Origin: JAGOGN01 sp036652735
GTDB lineage: Bacteria; Bacillota; Clostridia; Lachnospirales; Lachnospiraceae
Direction: 5' to 3'
Assembly: GCA_036652735.1 (NCBI GenBank)
Contig: JAVVVI010000025.1
Location: 1 to 37,553, forward strand
Length of the DNA stretch: 37,553 nt
Below the pieces are notes generated by a model that saw only the letters and a list, made by a program, of their open reading frames with translations, searched no databases and had not been told where the DNA came from. Below are positions 14,914 to 22,558 of this stretch, one piece after another; positions within the stretch are counted from its first letter, which is position 1; each line of letters opens with the position of its first letter. Position numbers and translations under genes: made by a program.

Positions 14914-15522
14914 ATAAGAAAAAAGGGAAGAGGGATTGGCAGTAAAAAGATTATTGGAGTGTTTGGATGTGCCAGCGGAGTAGGAGTTACGCATTTGACA
15001 ATTGCATTGGGAACTTATATACGCCATTATTTAGGCAGAGAAGCATCTATACTGGAATGTTGTAACCAGGATGAGCTAATTCAAATGGGGGTTCGCCATG
15101 CAACTTCAGGATCAGTGAGGGAGGACAGGTTTGTGATACATCAGGTACAGTATTTTACCAACATCAAAGAAAAAGACTTTACAGAAATTCTTTTGGAATG
15201 TAAGGAATACATAGTGCTTGATTTAGGGAACAATTATGCATTGGCAAGAAATTATCTGCTTCAGTGTACCCAGACGATTTTGCTGGGCAGCCTGTCACCC
15301 TGGAAGGTATCAGAATTAATAAGTTTTATAAATGACTTTGAAAAAAAAGAAAAAAAGATAACATGGTGTACCATCTGTACATCATTCGGGAAAGAAAAAG
15401 ATAAAAAAGAGATTAAGAAAAAGGTTCATATTTCCCCAATCCCAATTCCAATGATTGAAGACCCACTACATTTAACTTATGAAAACAGCAGAATCCTTAC
15501 AAAAATCCTACCTTTAAGTTAA
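14914..15522 (+). CDS. MinD/CpaE-like protein with degenerate P-loop
   Basis: The protein opens with a basic segment and KKIIGVFGCASGVGVTHLTIA, the first strand and P-loop of the MinD/ParA fold, but with Val where the Lys should be. Later KEYIVLDLGNN corresponds to the Walker B region and TILLGSLSPWKVSEL to the next strand. It closely parallels the C-terminal domain of the preceding kinase. GTG 14959 lies inside the first strand and has no Shine-Dalgarno. GGAGG (14901-14905) is eight bases before an ATA at 14914; an ATT at 14935 after AAGGG is a second option. I take the ATA, giving 202 residues. The role is unknown; family relatives position pili or division machinery. Confidence 0.8.
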   Translation: MRKKGRGIGSKKIIGVFGCASGVGVTHLTIALGTYIRHYLGREASILECCNQDELIQMGVRHATSGSVREDRFVIHQVQYFTNIKEKDFTEILLECKEYIVLDLGNNYALARNYLLQCTQTILLGSLSPWKVSELISFINDFEKKEKKITWCTICTSFGKEKDKKEIKKKVHISPIPIPMIEDPLHLTYENSRILTKILPLS

Positions 15523-15547
15523 GGATGTCCGCAACAAGGAGTAAAAA

Positions 15548-15817
15548 ATCACGAAAAGGATCGTACCAAAACGAAAAAAGAATAAGATAGTAAGAGCCAC
15601 CACAAGAGAGTCAACCCAGCAGCTGCTTATGGAACTGGAATCACTGGAAGGATTGGGAATCAGCATTTGGATAGAAGGACTGGTTCGGGATGCAGCAGCA
15701 GTCACAAACCAGCTGCTTGTAAATGAGGTTTCCAATTATATGAGAGATTATGTATTAGATGATGGTGGAAAATTAAGAGAACTGCGATTTGATCGAATTG
15801 GTAACTATAAACAATGA
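15548..15817 (+). CDS. Small basic protein of unknown function, 89 aa
   Basis: I do not recognise this family. From an ATC at 15548, six bases after AAGGAG, it reads TKRIVPKRKKNKIVRATTRE, a very basic tail, then an amphipathic region (LLMELESLEGLGISIWIEG) and a C-terminal part ending LRELRFDRIGNYKQ. The first ATG (15629) has no Shine-Dalgarno and would cut off the basic tail although the frame is open upstream. It follows the two MinD-like genes by 25 bases and is probably in their operon. Confidence 0.6.
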   Translation: MTKRIVPKRKKNKIVRATTRESTQQLLMELESLEGLGISIWIEGLVRDAAAVTNQLLVNEVSNYMRDYVLDDGGKLRELRFDRIGNYKQ

Positions 15818-15873
15818 TATTTGCCGAAAAGGAATCCTCAATGACTAATCGGTGTTTTTAAAAAAATTTATAA

Positions 15874-15906
15874 TTGCGAAAGTTGTTGAAAAAACAACTT
15901 TCGCAA
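15874..15906. repeat. Perfect 14-bp inverted repeat upstream of the GH18 promoter
   Basis: TTGCGAAAGTTGTT, a 5-base loop, and AACAACTTTCGCAA pair without mismatch. It ends eight bases before the -35 of the GH18 gene and has no T-run on the plus strand and only a displaced one on the minus strand, so an operator or regulatory hairpin is more likely than a terminator. Confidence 0.85.
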
Positions 15907-15914
15907 ATAATAAA

Positions 15915-15942
15915 TTGTAAAATGCCATAAATATGCTATAAT
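15915..15942 (+). promoter_or_regulatory. Promoter of the GH18 hydrolase gene
   Basis: TTGTAA (15915-15920), 16 bases, TATAAT (15937-15942) with extended -10 TGC. The start codon is 30 bases downstream after GGGAGG. Confidence 0.78.
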
Positions 15943-15971
15943 GAAGCAGGACGATACGGGAGGTATAATAC

Positions 15972-17687
15972 ATGAAGAAAAAGGCAGTGCCGGTATTAGC
16001 TGTGGCAGCTCTGATTTTAATCTTGATAACAGTTATGTTCTGCAGCAAAATCATACAAAAATATACGCCAACAAATGAGATGGCAGATAAAAAAAGTTAC
16101 TATGGGTTAACAAAAGAGGATGAGGTGGCAATTGTACTAAATCACACCTTAGCGGAGGTTAAGGGAAGGATAATCGATAATAGAATATACATTGATTATC
16201 AAACCCTTCATGATAGAATTAACAGTCGTTTTTATTGGGATCAGAAAGAGAATAAGCTGCTTTATACTACAGCGGATGCAGTCATTTTAGTAGAAGCAGG
16301 AAGCAGTGAATATTATGAATCCAGTAAAAAGAAATCCGGCGATATGGGGGAGATTGTCAAGGTAGATGAAAAGACGGCATATGTGAATCTTTCGTTTATT
16401 GCCAACTATACAAATATGAACTTTAAAGTGCTAAAAAACCCGAACAGAGTATTGATTCAAACAGAGTTTTCAGAGCAAAAGCAGGCACAGGTTCATAAGG
16501 ATACGGAAGTTCGCTATCGTGGCGGAATTAAGAGCGAGATATTAACAAGGGTTAAAAAAGGAAGTCAGCTTTTACTGCTTCGTGAAGGCAAGGACTGGAA
16601 TCAGGTCATGACGAAGAATGGATATATAGGATATGCAAAAGCAAATGTTATGGAAGATAGTAAGAAAGTCAAGCCAGAGTACAAGGAGAAAAAGGAAGAA
16701 TTCGTACACGTATTTAAAGAAGGAAAAATCAACATGGCATGGCACCAGGTGACATCAACCGCAGCGAACAGTGGTATTACGGGAGTTTTAAGTTCAACAA
16801 AAGGTATAAATGTTATTTCACCAACCTGGTTCTATTTGAATGACAATAAGGGGGACATTGTATCCCTTGCCAGCAGCGATTATGTTAACTACTGCCATGC
16901 AAACGGAGTAGAAGTGTGGGGGCTGGTAAGTAATTTAGAAAAGAAGGGCGTAAACTCAACAAAAGTGTTAACTCACACTTCAATCAGGGAGCGTCTGATT
17001 AATAAAATTGTGGCAGCAGCAATAGAGTATAATTTAGATGGAGTGAATGTAGATTTTGAGGCATTAAGTGGGGATGTTGGAGATGCTTATATTCAGTTTA
17101 TCCGTGAGCTTTCGATTAAGTGTCATAAGAATGATTTAGTAGTATCTGTGGATAATTATGTTCCAAGTAACTATACAGCATTTTATAATCGTAGAGAACA
17201 AGCAGTATTTGCAGATTATGTAATCGTTATGGCGTATGATGAGCATTATGCCGGAAGTGAACCGGGAAGTGTATCTTCTATAGGATTCGTTACGGATGGC
17301 GTAACGAATACCATGAAAGAGGTACCAAAGGAACAGATTATCCTTGGACTTCCATTTTACACCAGGGTGTGGGAAGAAACACCAGTTATAACAGATGAAG
17401 GAGAACAGACATCGGTGGATGTGTCCAGCCAGGCTGTAGGAATGTCAACAGCAGCAACTATGGCAAGTGTGAATGGCGTGGAACCAACTTGGGATGAAGA
17501 GACAGGCCAATTCTATGCAGAGTACCAGAATGGTGGCAAGACTTATAAAATCTGGATGGAAGAAGAAGCATCGCTGGAAGAAAAACTAAAGGTGATGAAA
17601 GAAAATTCACTGGCGGGAGTGTCCTTTTGGAAATTGGGATTTGAACGCTCCAGTGCCTGGGATACCATTATAAAATATTTGAATTAA
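15972..17687 (+). CDS. Membrane-anchored glycoside hydrolase family 18 protein with SH3-like domain
   Basis: Residues 6-26 form a signal anchor. An N-terminal region about 50-170 resembles copper-amine-oxidase-like repeats (IYIDYQTL, VNLSFI), then a bacterial SH3-like domain (about 180-230: VRYRGG..ILTRVKKGSQLLLL). The GH18 barrel follows, with the catalytic signature DGVNVDFE (Asp361, Glu363) and VIVMAYDEHYAGSEPG. Such proteins cut peptidoglycan or related N-acetylglucosamine polymers outside the membrane; relatives include the spore enzymes YaaH/SleL. The neighbouring gene is a CwlD-like amidase, so spore or cell-wall remodelling is likely. Confidence 0.93.
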   Translation: MKKKAVPVLAVAALILILITVMFCSKIIQKYTPTNEMADKKSYYGLTKEDEVAIVLNHTLAEVKGRIIDNRIYIDYQTLHDRINSRFYWDQKENKLLYTTADAVILVEAGSSEYYESSKKKSGDMGEIVKVDEKTAYVNLSFIANYTNMNFKVLKNPNRVLIQTEFSEQKQAQVHKDTEVRYRGGIKSEILTRVKKGSQLLLLREGKDWNQVMTKNGYIGYAKANVMEDSKKVKPEYKEKKEEFVHVFKEGKINMAWHQVTSTAANSGITGVLSSTKGINVISPTWFYLNDNKGDIVSLASSDYVNYCHANGVEVWGLVSNLEKKGVNSTKVLTHTSIRERLINKIVAAAIEYNLDGVNVDFEALSGDVGDAYIQFIRELSIKCHKNDLVVSVDNYVPSNYTAFYNRREQAVFADYVIVMAYDEHYAGSEPGSVSSIGFVTDGVTNTMKEVPKEQIILGLPFYTRVWEETPVITDEGEQTSVDVSSQAVGMSTAATMASVNGVEPTWDEETGQFYAEYQNGGKTYKIWMEEEASLEEKLKVMKENSLAGVSFWKLGFERSSAWDTIIKYLN

Positions 17688-17718
17688 AATCAAAAATAAA
17701 ATAACATAAGTAATCCTG

Positions 17719-17753
17719 TCCCCGGCATAAGTTAGTAAAAAGCCGGGGATTTT
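17719..17753 (+). terminator. Hairpin between GH18 and cwlD genes, overlapping the cwlD ribosome site
   Basis: TCCCCGGC and GCCGGGGA form an 8-bp stem followed by four Ts, then the next ATG at 17757. The 3' arm contains GGGGA, the only Shine-Dalgarno-like sequence for that ATG, so it may act as an attenuator or hide the ribosome site. Confidence 0.6.
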
Positions 17754-17756
17754 AAA

Positions 17757-18449
17757 ATGAATAGAAAAATCGAATTAGTTATGGGCGTAATGTTTTTGCT
17801 GGCAGCAGCCTTGTTAGTAAAAGGAACAAGTAATTTAATTGCATGCGCCGGCAGTAGTAATCAGAATCAAACAATTGTTCTGGATGCAGGACATGGAGGA
17901 CCGGATCCAGGAAAAGTGGGTGTTAGTGGAGCCTATGAGAAAGATATTAATCTCCGGGTGGCATATAAATTAAAATCTTTATTAGAAAGTGCAGATTATA
18001 AAGTTACCATGACAAGGCTTGATGATCTGTCATTGTCAAGCGGTTTAAGCACAGATAATAAAGCGGAAGACATGAAAGAACGCTGTAGCATTATTGAGAA
18101 TGCAAATCCTGTTTTTACTATAAGTATTCACCAGAACTCATACCCCAGTGAAGAGGTAAAGGGAGCACAAACTTTTTATTATGGAAAATCCCAGGAGGGA
18201 AAAGAGCTGGCAGAATATATTCAAAAAAGCATGATTGAACGTGTGGACAAGAAGAATAAGCGAGAAGCTAAGGCAAATGAAAGTTATTATCTGCTGACAA
18301 AGACACCATCCGCAACGGTAATTGTAGAATGTGGATTTATGAGTAATAAAGAAGAAGAAAAGCTTTTATGTAAGAATGAATATCAAGATAAACTGGCATG
18401 GGCAATATTTATGGGAATCTCTGCGTATACAAATATTGAACTTAATTGA
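17757..18449 (+). CDS. cwlD: N-acetylmuramoyl-L-alanine amidase, CwlD-like
   Basis: An N-terminal membrane segment (about 6-30) is followed by an Amidase_3 domain: VLDAGHGGPDPGKVG gives zinc His46, Glu61 lies in YEKDIN, ISIHQNSYP gives His125 and VIVECGFMSN gives catalytic Glu191. All zinc ligands and the Glu are present. The 230-residue size and single domain match CwlD, which removes peptide side chains to make spore-cortex muramic lactam. It follows a GH18 enzyme of probable related role. The start ATG has only a weak ribosome site within a hairpin. Confidence 0.9.
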   Translation: MNRKIELVMGVMFLLAAALLVKGTSNLIACAGSSNQNQTIVLDAGHGGPDPGKVGVSGAYEKDINLRVAYKLKSLLESADYKVTMTRLDDLSLSSGLSTDNKAEDMKERCSIIENANPVFTISIHQNSYPSEEVKGAQTFYYGKSQEGKELAEYIQKSMIERVDKKNKREAKANESYYLLTKTPSATVIVECGFMSNKEEEKLLCKNEYQDKLAWAIFMGISAYTNIELN

Positions 18450-18464
18450 TAAGAATGTTATAAT
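18436..18464 (+). promoter_or_regulatory. Promoter of sua5, predicted leaderless
   Basis: TTGAAC (18436-18441), 17 bases, TATAAT (18459-18464) with extended -10 TGT, inside the end of cwlD. The A of the sua5 ATG is seven bases after the -10, where transcription should begin. Confidence 0.75.
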
Positions 18465-18470
18465 TGACAT

Positions 18471-19523
18471 ATGAAGACAATAATTAAGAAATTAGATGAA
18501 AAAGTAATTGATAAATCCGTAATTGAAGAAGCAGGGGCTATTATCAGAGCAGGAGGTCTGGTTGCATTTCCAACAGAGACTGTCTATGGTTTGGGGGCCG
18601 ATGCATTGCAGCCGAAGGCATCTGAAAAGATCTATGCGGCTAAGGGCAGACCAAGTGATAATCCGCTGATTGTTCATATTGCGGATTTTAAGGATTTGGA
18701 CAAAATTGTAAGAGAAGTACCCGGGAGAGCAAGGATTTTAGCAGAACGGTTTTGGCCGGGACCACTTACTATGATTCTCAATAAGAGCGAGAGAGTGCCA
18801 TTAGAGACAACCGGTGGTTTAGAGACGGTTGGAATCCGTATGCCCAATAATAACATTGCATTGGAACTGATTCGGGCAGGAGGAGGTTATATTGCAGCAC
18901 CAAGTGCCAACACCTCAGGAAAGCCCAGTCCAACCATTGCAAGTCATGTGGAGGAAGATCTGAATGGAAAGATTCCATTGATACTGGACGGAGGACCGGT
19001 GGGAATTGGTATAGAATCTACAATTGTCGACCTCACATTAGATGCACCACAGATTTTGCGGCCGGGGTATGTTACACCTCAGATGCTGGAAGAGGCATTG
19101 GGAGAGGTTGTGATTATTGATCCTGCAATTAGTGGACAGGAAGTAAAAGGGAGGCCGAAAGCACCCGGAATGAAATACAAACATTATGCACCAAAAGCCG
19201 ATTTAATTATCGTACAGGGGACACGGGAGGCAGTAACCGACAGGATTAACAGGCTGTGCATGGACAATAAGGAACAGGGAATAACAGCAGGAGTTATTTG
19301 TACAAAAGAGACGGAACAACGGTATAAACATGGAGTCATCAAAAGTATTGGCAGCAGGGAAGACGAAGAGACGATTGCAAGGCATTTGTTTGGAATTTTA
19401 AGGGAATTCGACAAGGAAGAAGTATCTGTGATATATACGGAGAGCTTTGAGTCAGAAGGACTGGGACAGGCAGTGATGAATCGGCTTGTGAAGGCAGCAG
19501 GACACCATTTTTTGGAGGTTTAG
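18471..19523 (+). CDS. L-threonylcarbamoyladenylate synthase (Sua5/YwlC)
   Basis: This enzyme makes threonylcarbamoyl-AMP from Thr, bicarbonate and ATP for the t6A37 tRNA modification. The YrdC domain shows AFPTETVYGLGADAL, AAKGRPSDNPL, RFWPGPLT, VGIRMPNN and AAPSANTSGKPSPT. After the linker with APGMKYKHYAPKA the Sua5 C-terminal domain completes 350 residues, the normal two-domain length. ATG 18471 fits homologues' N-termini but has no Shine-Dalgarno; the promoter -10 sits six bases away, suggesting a leaderless mRNA. The order sua5, phosphatase-like, upp, dCMP deaminase resembles B. subtilis ywlC-ywlE-upp regions. Confidence 0.96.
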   Translation: MKTIIKKLDEKVIDKSVIEEAGAIIRAGGLVAFPTETVYGLGADALQPKASEKIYAAKGRPSDNPLIVHIADFKDLDKIVREVPGRARILAERFWPGPLTMILNKSERVPLETTGGLETVGIRMPNNNIALELIRAGGGYIAAPSANTSGKPSPTIASHVEEDLNGKIPLILDGGPVGIGIESTIVDLTLDAPQILRPGYVTPQMLEEALGEVVIIDPAISGQEVKGRPKAPGMKYKHYAPKADLIIVQGTREAVTDRINRLCMDNKEQGITAGVICTKETEQRYKHGVIKSIGSREDEETIARHLFGILREFDKEEVSVIYTESFESEGLGQAVMNRLVKAAGHHFLEV

Positions 19524-19524
19524 G

Positions 19525-19977
19525 ATGAAAAAATATACCAGAATATTATTTGTGGAAGAACATGGAAATATAAGAGCGCCAATGGCGGAAGCAATATTTA
19601 AGGAAAGTATTCTTGCATCAAAGATTGAGGCGGAATCCCGAGGATTAATTGTGCTATTTGGAGAACCAATGAATCAAAAAGCACAGGCAATTTTAAAAAG
19701 CAATGGGATTGAACTGGAAGACTTTGAAACAAAAGCACTTATAGAGGAAGATTTTAAGGAAGACACATTGATTATAGTAATGGAACATACCCACAGGAAT
19801 CAAATTCAACAAAAGTTTGGAGAGACGTGCAATGTGGAAGTTCTCACCGAACTTACAGGAGAAGAATTAGAGATTATGGACCCTTATGGGGGGACACTTG
19901 CAGCTTATGGTTTATGCTTTGAAACATTAAATACGACAATGAAAAAATTAATAACACTGTTAAACGAAGGAGAATAA
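19525..19977 (+). CDS. Low-molecular-weight phosphatase-like protein lacking the catalytic Cys
   Basis: The fold signature is visible: strand RILFVEEHGN, then IRAPMAEAIF, ESRGL, a second half with IIVMEHTHRNQI and the acid loop MDPYGGT. In active LMW protein phosphatases the loop is CxxGNxxRSP; here the position of the catalytic Cys is Glu (VEEHGNIRAP), and the Ser after Arg is Ala, while Arg17 and the Asp-Pro remain. It takes the place of YwlE after sua5. I infer a binding-only pseudophosphatase or a changed activity. The start ATG 19525 follows GGAGG, one base after the sua5 stop. Confidence 0.85.
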   Translation: MKKYTRILFVEEHGNIRAPMAEAIFKESILASKIEAESRGLIVLFGEPMNQKAQAILKSNGIELEDFETKALIEEDFKEDTLIIVMEHTHRNQIQQKFGETCNVEVLTELTGEELEIMDPYGGTLAAYGLCFETLNTTMKKLITLLNEGE

Positions 19978-19979
19978 CT

Positions 19980-20609
19980 ATGTCAAAAGTATTTGTTATG
20001 GAACACCCATTGATTCAACACAAAATAGGATGGATTCGCAGAACGGAGACCGGTTCTAAAGATTTTCGAAGAATTATTAGTGAGATTGCCATGCTGATGT
20101 GTTATGAAGCGACCAGAGATTTACAATTAGAGGATATTCAGATTGAGACACCAATTTGTACGACAACAGTAAAGCAGTTGAAAGGTAAAAAATTAGCAGT
20201 TGTGCCAATTTTAAGGGCAGGGCTTGGAATGGTAGATGGAATGCTGGAGATGATACCGGCAGCAAAAGTTGGACATATTGGTTTATATCGAGATCCACAG
20301 ACATTAAATCCGGTAGAGTATTATAGCAAACTGCCGGAAGACTGCAAGGAAAGAGAAGTCTTTGTGGTGGACCCAATGTTAGCTACAGGAGGATCTTCCG
20401 TTGCAGCAATTCAGCTTCTGAAGGACAAAGGAGTAGAAAAGATTCATTTTATGTGTATTATAGCGGCACCGGAGGGAGTAAAAAGAATGCAGGAAGCGCA
20501 TCCGGATGTAGACATTTATATTGGAGCGTTAGATGAATGCTTAAATGAACATGGATATATTGTTCCCGGTCTGGGCGATGCCGGAGATCGAATTTTTGGC
20601 ACAAGATAA
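19980..20609 (+). CDS. upp: Uracil phosphoribosyltransferase
   Basis: This salvage enzyme converts uracil and PRPP to UMP. The 209-residue protein shows HPLIQHKI, the Arg-rich PILRAGLGMVDGM, the PRPP-binding VVDPMLATGGSS and the C-terminal uracil-binding YIVPGLGDAGDR. All expected elements are present. AAGGAG lies upstream and the spacing from the preceding gene is two bases. The dCMP deaminase that follows also serves pyrimidine metabolism. Confidence 0.98.
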   Translation: MSKVFVMEHPLIQHKIGWIRRTETGSKDFRRIISEIAMLMCYEATRDLQLEDIQIETPICTTTVKQLKGKKLAVVPILRAGLGMVDGMLEMIPAAKVGHIGLYRDPQTLNPVEYYSKLPEDCKEREVFVVDPMLATGGSSVAAIQLLKDKGVEKIHFMCIIAAPEGVKRMQEAHPDVDIYIGALDECLNEHGYIVPGLGDAGDRIFGTR

Positions 20610-20640
20610 GAATCCTTAAAATATAGAAAGGGGAAGTAAT

Positions 20641-21126
20641 ATGAGTAGTAAACGAAGGGATTATATATCCTGGGATGAATATTTTATGGGAGTTGCAAAG
20701 CTGTCCGGAATGCGTTCAAAAGATCCTCATACCCAGGTTGGAGCCTGTATTGTAAGTGAAGAGAATAAAATATTATCCATGGGATACAATGGATTTCCAA
20801 AGGGCTGTTCCGATGATGAATTTCCTTGGACAAGAGAAGGAGATGAACTGGATAATAAATATTTATATACGACTCACAGTGAATTGAATGCAATTCTTAA
20901 TTACAGAGGCGGAAGCTTAGAGGGTGCCAAGATTTATGTATCGTTATTTCCCTGTAATGAGTGTGCAAAAGCAATTATTCAGGCAGGAATTAAAACAATC
21001 ATTTTTGAATGCAACAAATATGAGACAACACCATCGGTGATAGCATCAAAGCGAATGTTAGATGCAGCAGGTGTGGGATATTATCAATATAAACCAACGG
21101 ACAGAGAGATTCGGATTAAATTATAG
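20641..21126 (+). CDS. dCMP deaminase (ComEB-like)
   Basis: The 161-residue protein carries the cytidine/deoxycytidylate deaminase zinc motif: THSELNAI (His79, Glu81) and FPCNECAK (Cys105, Cys108), with an N-terminal SKDPHTQVGACIV and GYNGFPKGCSDDEFPW typical of dCMP deaminases. It forms dUMP from dCMP, feeding thymidylate synthesis. A GGGGAAG ribosome site precedes the ATG. It is next to upp, as in other clostridia. Confidence 0.95.
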   Translation: MSSKRRDYISWDEYFMGVAKLSGMRSKDPHTQVGACIVSEENKILSMGYNGFPKGCSDDEFPWTREGDELDNKYLYTTHSELNAILNYRGGSLEGAKIYVSLFPCNECAKAIIQAGIKTIIFECNKYETTPSVIASKRMLDAAGVGYYQYKPTDREIRIKL

Positions 21127-21146
21127 CAGAGGTAAAGGGGCTTGAA

Positions 21147-21704
21147 ATGAAAGAACTTGCAACATTATTTATCAGCTTTTTCAGGATAGGAATTTTAACC
21201 TTCGGCGGAGGTATGGCAATGCTTCCCATGCTTCAAGCTGAGGTTGTGGACAAACATCGTTGGGCAACAGAAGAAGAGCTGCTTAATTACTATGCAGTAG
21301 GGCAATGCACACCCGGAATTATTGCTGTGAATACAGCTACATTTATTGGGTTTAAGGAAAAAGGAATTATAGGTGGAATTACGGCGACCTTGGGAGTAAT
21401 TTGTCCATCCATGATAATTATCACGCTAATTGCGGGAGTGCTAACAAATTTTTGCGATATTGCCTGGGTACAATCTGCATTTGGTGGAATACGTGTTGCG
21501 GTATGTGCACTGGTTCTTAATTCCATTATAAAACTATGGAAGGCCGGTGTTAAAAATATATTTGGCATTTTAATGTTTCTCCTGGCCTTTTTGTCTTCCG
21601 GAGTCCTGGGAATTTCCAGTGTATGGGTTGTGATTGCTGCAATCTGCATAGGAAATATCTATCAGACTTTAATGGTGAAAAAGACACATAAGGAGGGCAA
21701 ATAA
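21147..21704 (+). CDS. Chromate-transporter family membrane protein, first half-size subunit
   Basis: The 185-residue protein shows the CHR-domain repeats FGGGMAMLPML, VGQCTPGIIAVNTATFIG and PSMIIITL, with about five to six membrane segments. Half-size CHR proteins occur as gene pairs that form a heterodimer. Transport of chromate is known only for some members; the natural substrate in an anaerobe could differ. Its TAA overlaps the ATG of the second subunit (TAATG). Confidence 0.93.
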   Translation: MKELATLFISFFRIGILTFGGGMAMLPMLQAEVVDKHRWATEEELLNYYAVGQCTPGIIAVNTATFIGFKEKGIIGGITATLGVICPSMIIITLIAGVLTNFCDIAWVQSAFGGIRVAVCALVLNSIIKLWKAGVKNIFGILMFLLAFLSSGVLGISSVWVVIAAICIGNIYQTLMVKKTHKEGK

Positions 21705-22267
21705 TGACATACTTATGGCTTTTTCTTGAATTTTTCAAAACAGGATTATTTGCAATTGGAGGAGGTATGGCAACGCTGCCCTTTCTTTATGAAATTGCTG
21801 AAAAGTACCCTTGGTTTACCACCCATGATTTAGCAAATATGATTGCAGTATCGGAGTCAACACCGGGGCCAATTGGAGTGAATATGGCTACCTATGCCGG
21901 GTACATGGCAGAAGGAATTTTCGGAGGAATTTTTGCCACTTTATCCCTGGTTCTACCATCTGTAATTATTATTATGATTGTAGCAAAATTATTAAATCAG
22001 TTTAATGAAAGTAAGTTTGTAAAAGGTGCATTTATGGGATTGAAACCGGCGGTTACCGGATTAATTGCGGCAGCCACACTGGAAATCTTTAAAATCAGCC
22101 TGTTAAATATAAATAAATACGAAATTTCAAAGAAATTAGTAGACATGATCGACCTAAAAGCTGTACTATTGTTTATAGTAGTATACTTGGGAATTGTAAA
22201 ATTAAAAAAACATCCCATTCTATATATTTTGCTGGGTGCAGTTGTGGGAATAATATGGAAAATGTAA
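21704..22267 (+). CDS. Chromate-transporter family membrane protein, second half-size subunit
   Basis: This is a diverged copy of the preceding protein: IGGGMATLPFL, VSESTPGPIGVNMATYAG and LPSVIIIMIV occur at the same places. The 187 residues form several membrane segments. The start ATG 21704 shares a base with the previous stop and has AGGAGGG upstream. It lies 15 bases before the ATP synthase genes on the same strand, so it may be co-transcribed with them; no promoter or terminator is seen between. Confidence 0.93.
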   Translation: MTYLWLFLEFFKTGLFAIGGGMATLPFLYEIAEKYPWFTTHDLANMIAVSESTPGPIGVNMATYAGYMAEGIFGGIFATLSLVLPSVIIIMIVAKLLNQFNESKFVKGAFMGLKPAVTGLIAAATLEIFKISLLNINKYEISKKLVDMIDLKAVLLFIVVYLGIVKLKKHPILYILLGAVVGIIWKM

Positions 22268-22282
22268 TAGGATGGAGGGAAT

Positions 22283-22558
22283 ATGAGTAGAAATCATGAA
22301 AAAAATAATGGAAAAGTTGCACAGGCCTTTACCATGATTATGCAATTTGGAATTAATATGGTTGTACCTATTTTTCTCTGTTCCTTTTTAGGAATTTACA
22401 TTGGAGAGAAGCTGCACCAGCCAATTATTATGATCCCTTTTTTTATAGTGGGAGCATTGGCGGGATTCACAAATATCTTCCGTATGGCAAAGAATATATA
22501 CGGAGAAAAAAAAGATGGGAATGAATCAGATGATCAAAATACTAAAAAGAATAAATGA
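22283..22558 (+). CDS. atpZ: AtpZ/AtpI-like small membrane protein of the ATP synthase operon
   Basis: The 91-residue protein has two membrane helices (about 17-40 and 46-70), with the GIYIGEKL and PIIMIPFFIVGALAG segments typical of AtpZ, and a charged tail. AtpZ and AtpI are ATP-synthase accessory proteins thought to help c-ring assembly or cation supply. It overlaps the next gene by 44 bases. Confidence 0.85.
   Translation: MSRNHEKNNGKVAQAFTMIMQFGINMVVPIFLCSFLGIYIGEKLHQPIIMIPFFIVGALAGFTNIFRMAKNIYGEKKDGNESDDQNTKKNK

Noticed and set aside
14906..14917. ATG directly after GGAGG as start of the second MinD-like gene
   Set aside because: GGAGG abuts this ATG with no spacing, and it reads only ATG AGA AAA before a TAA, in the wrong frame for the gene.
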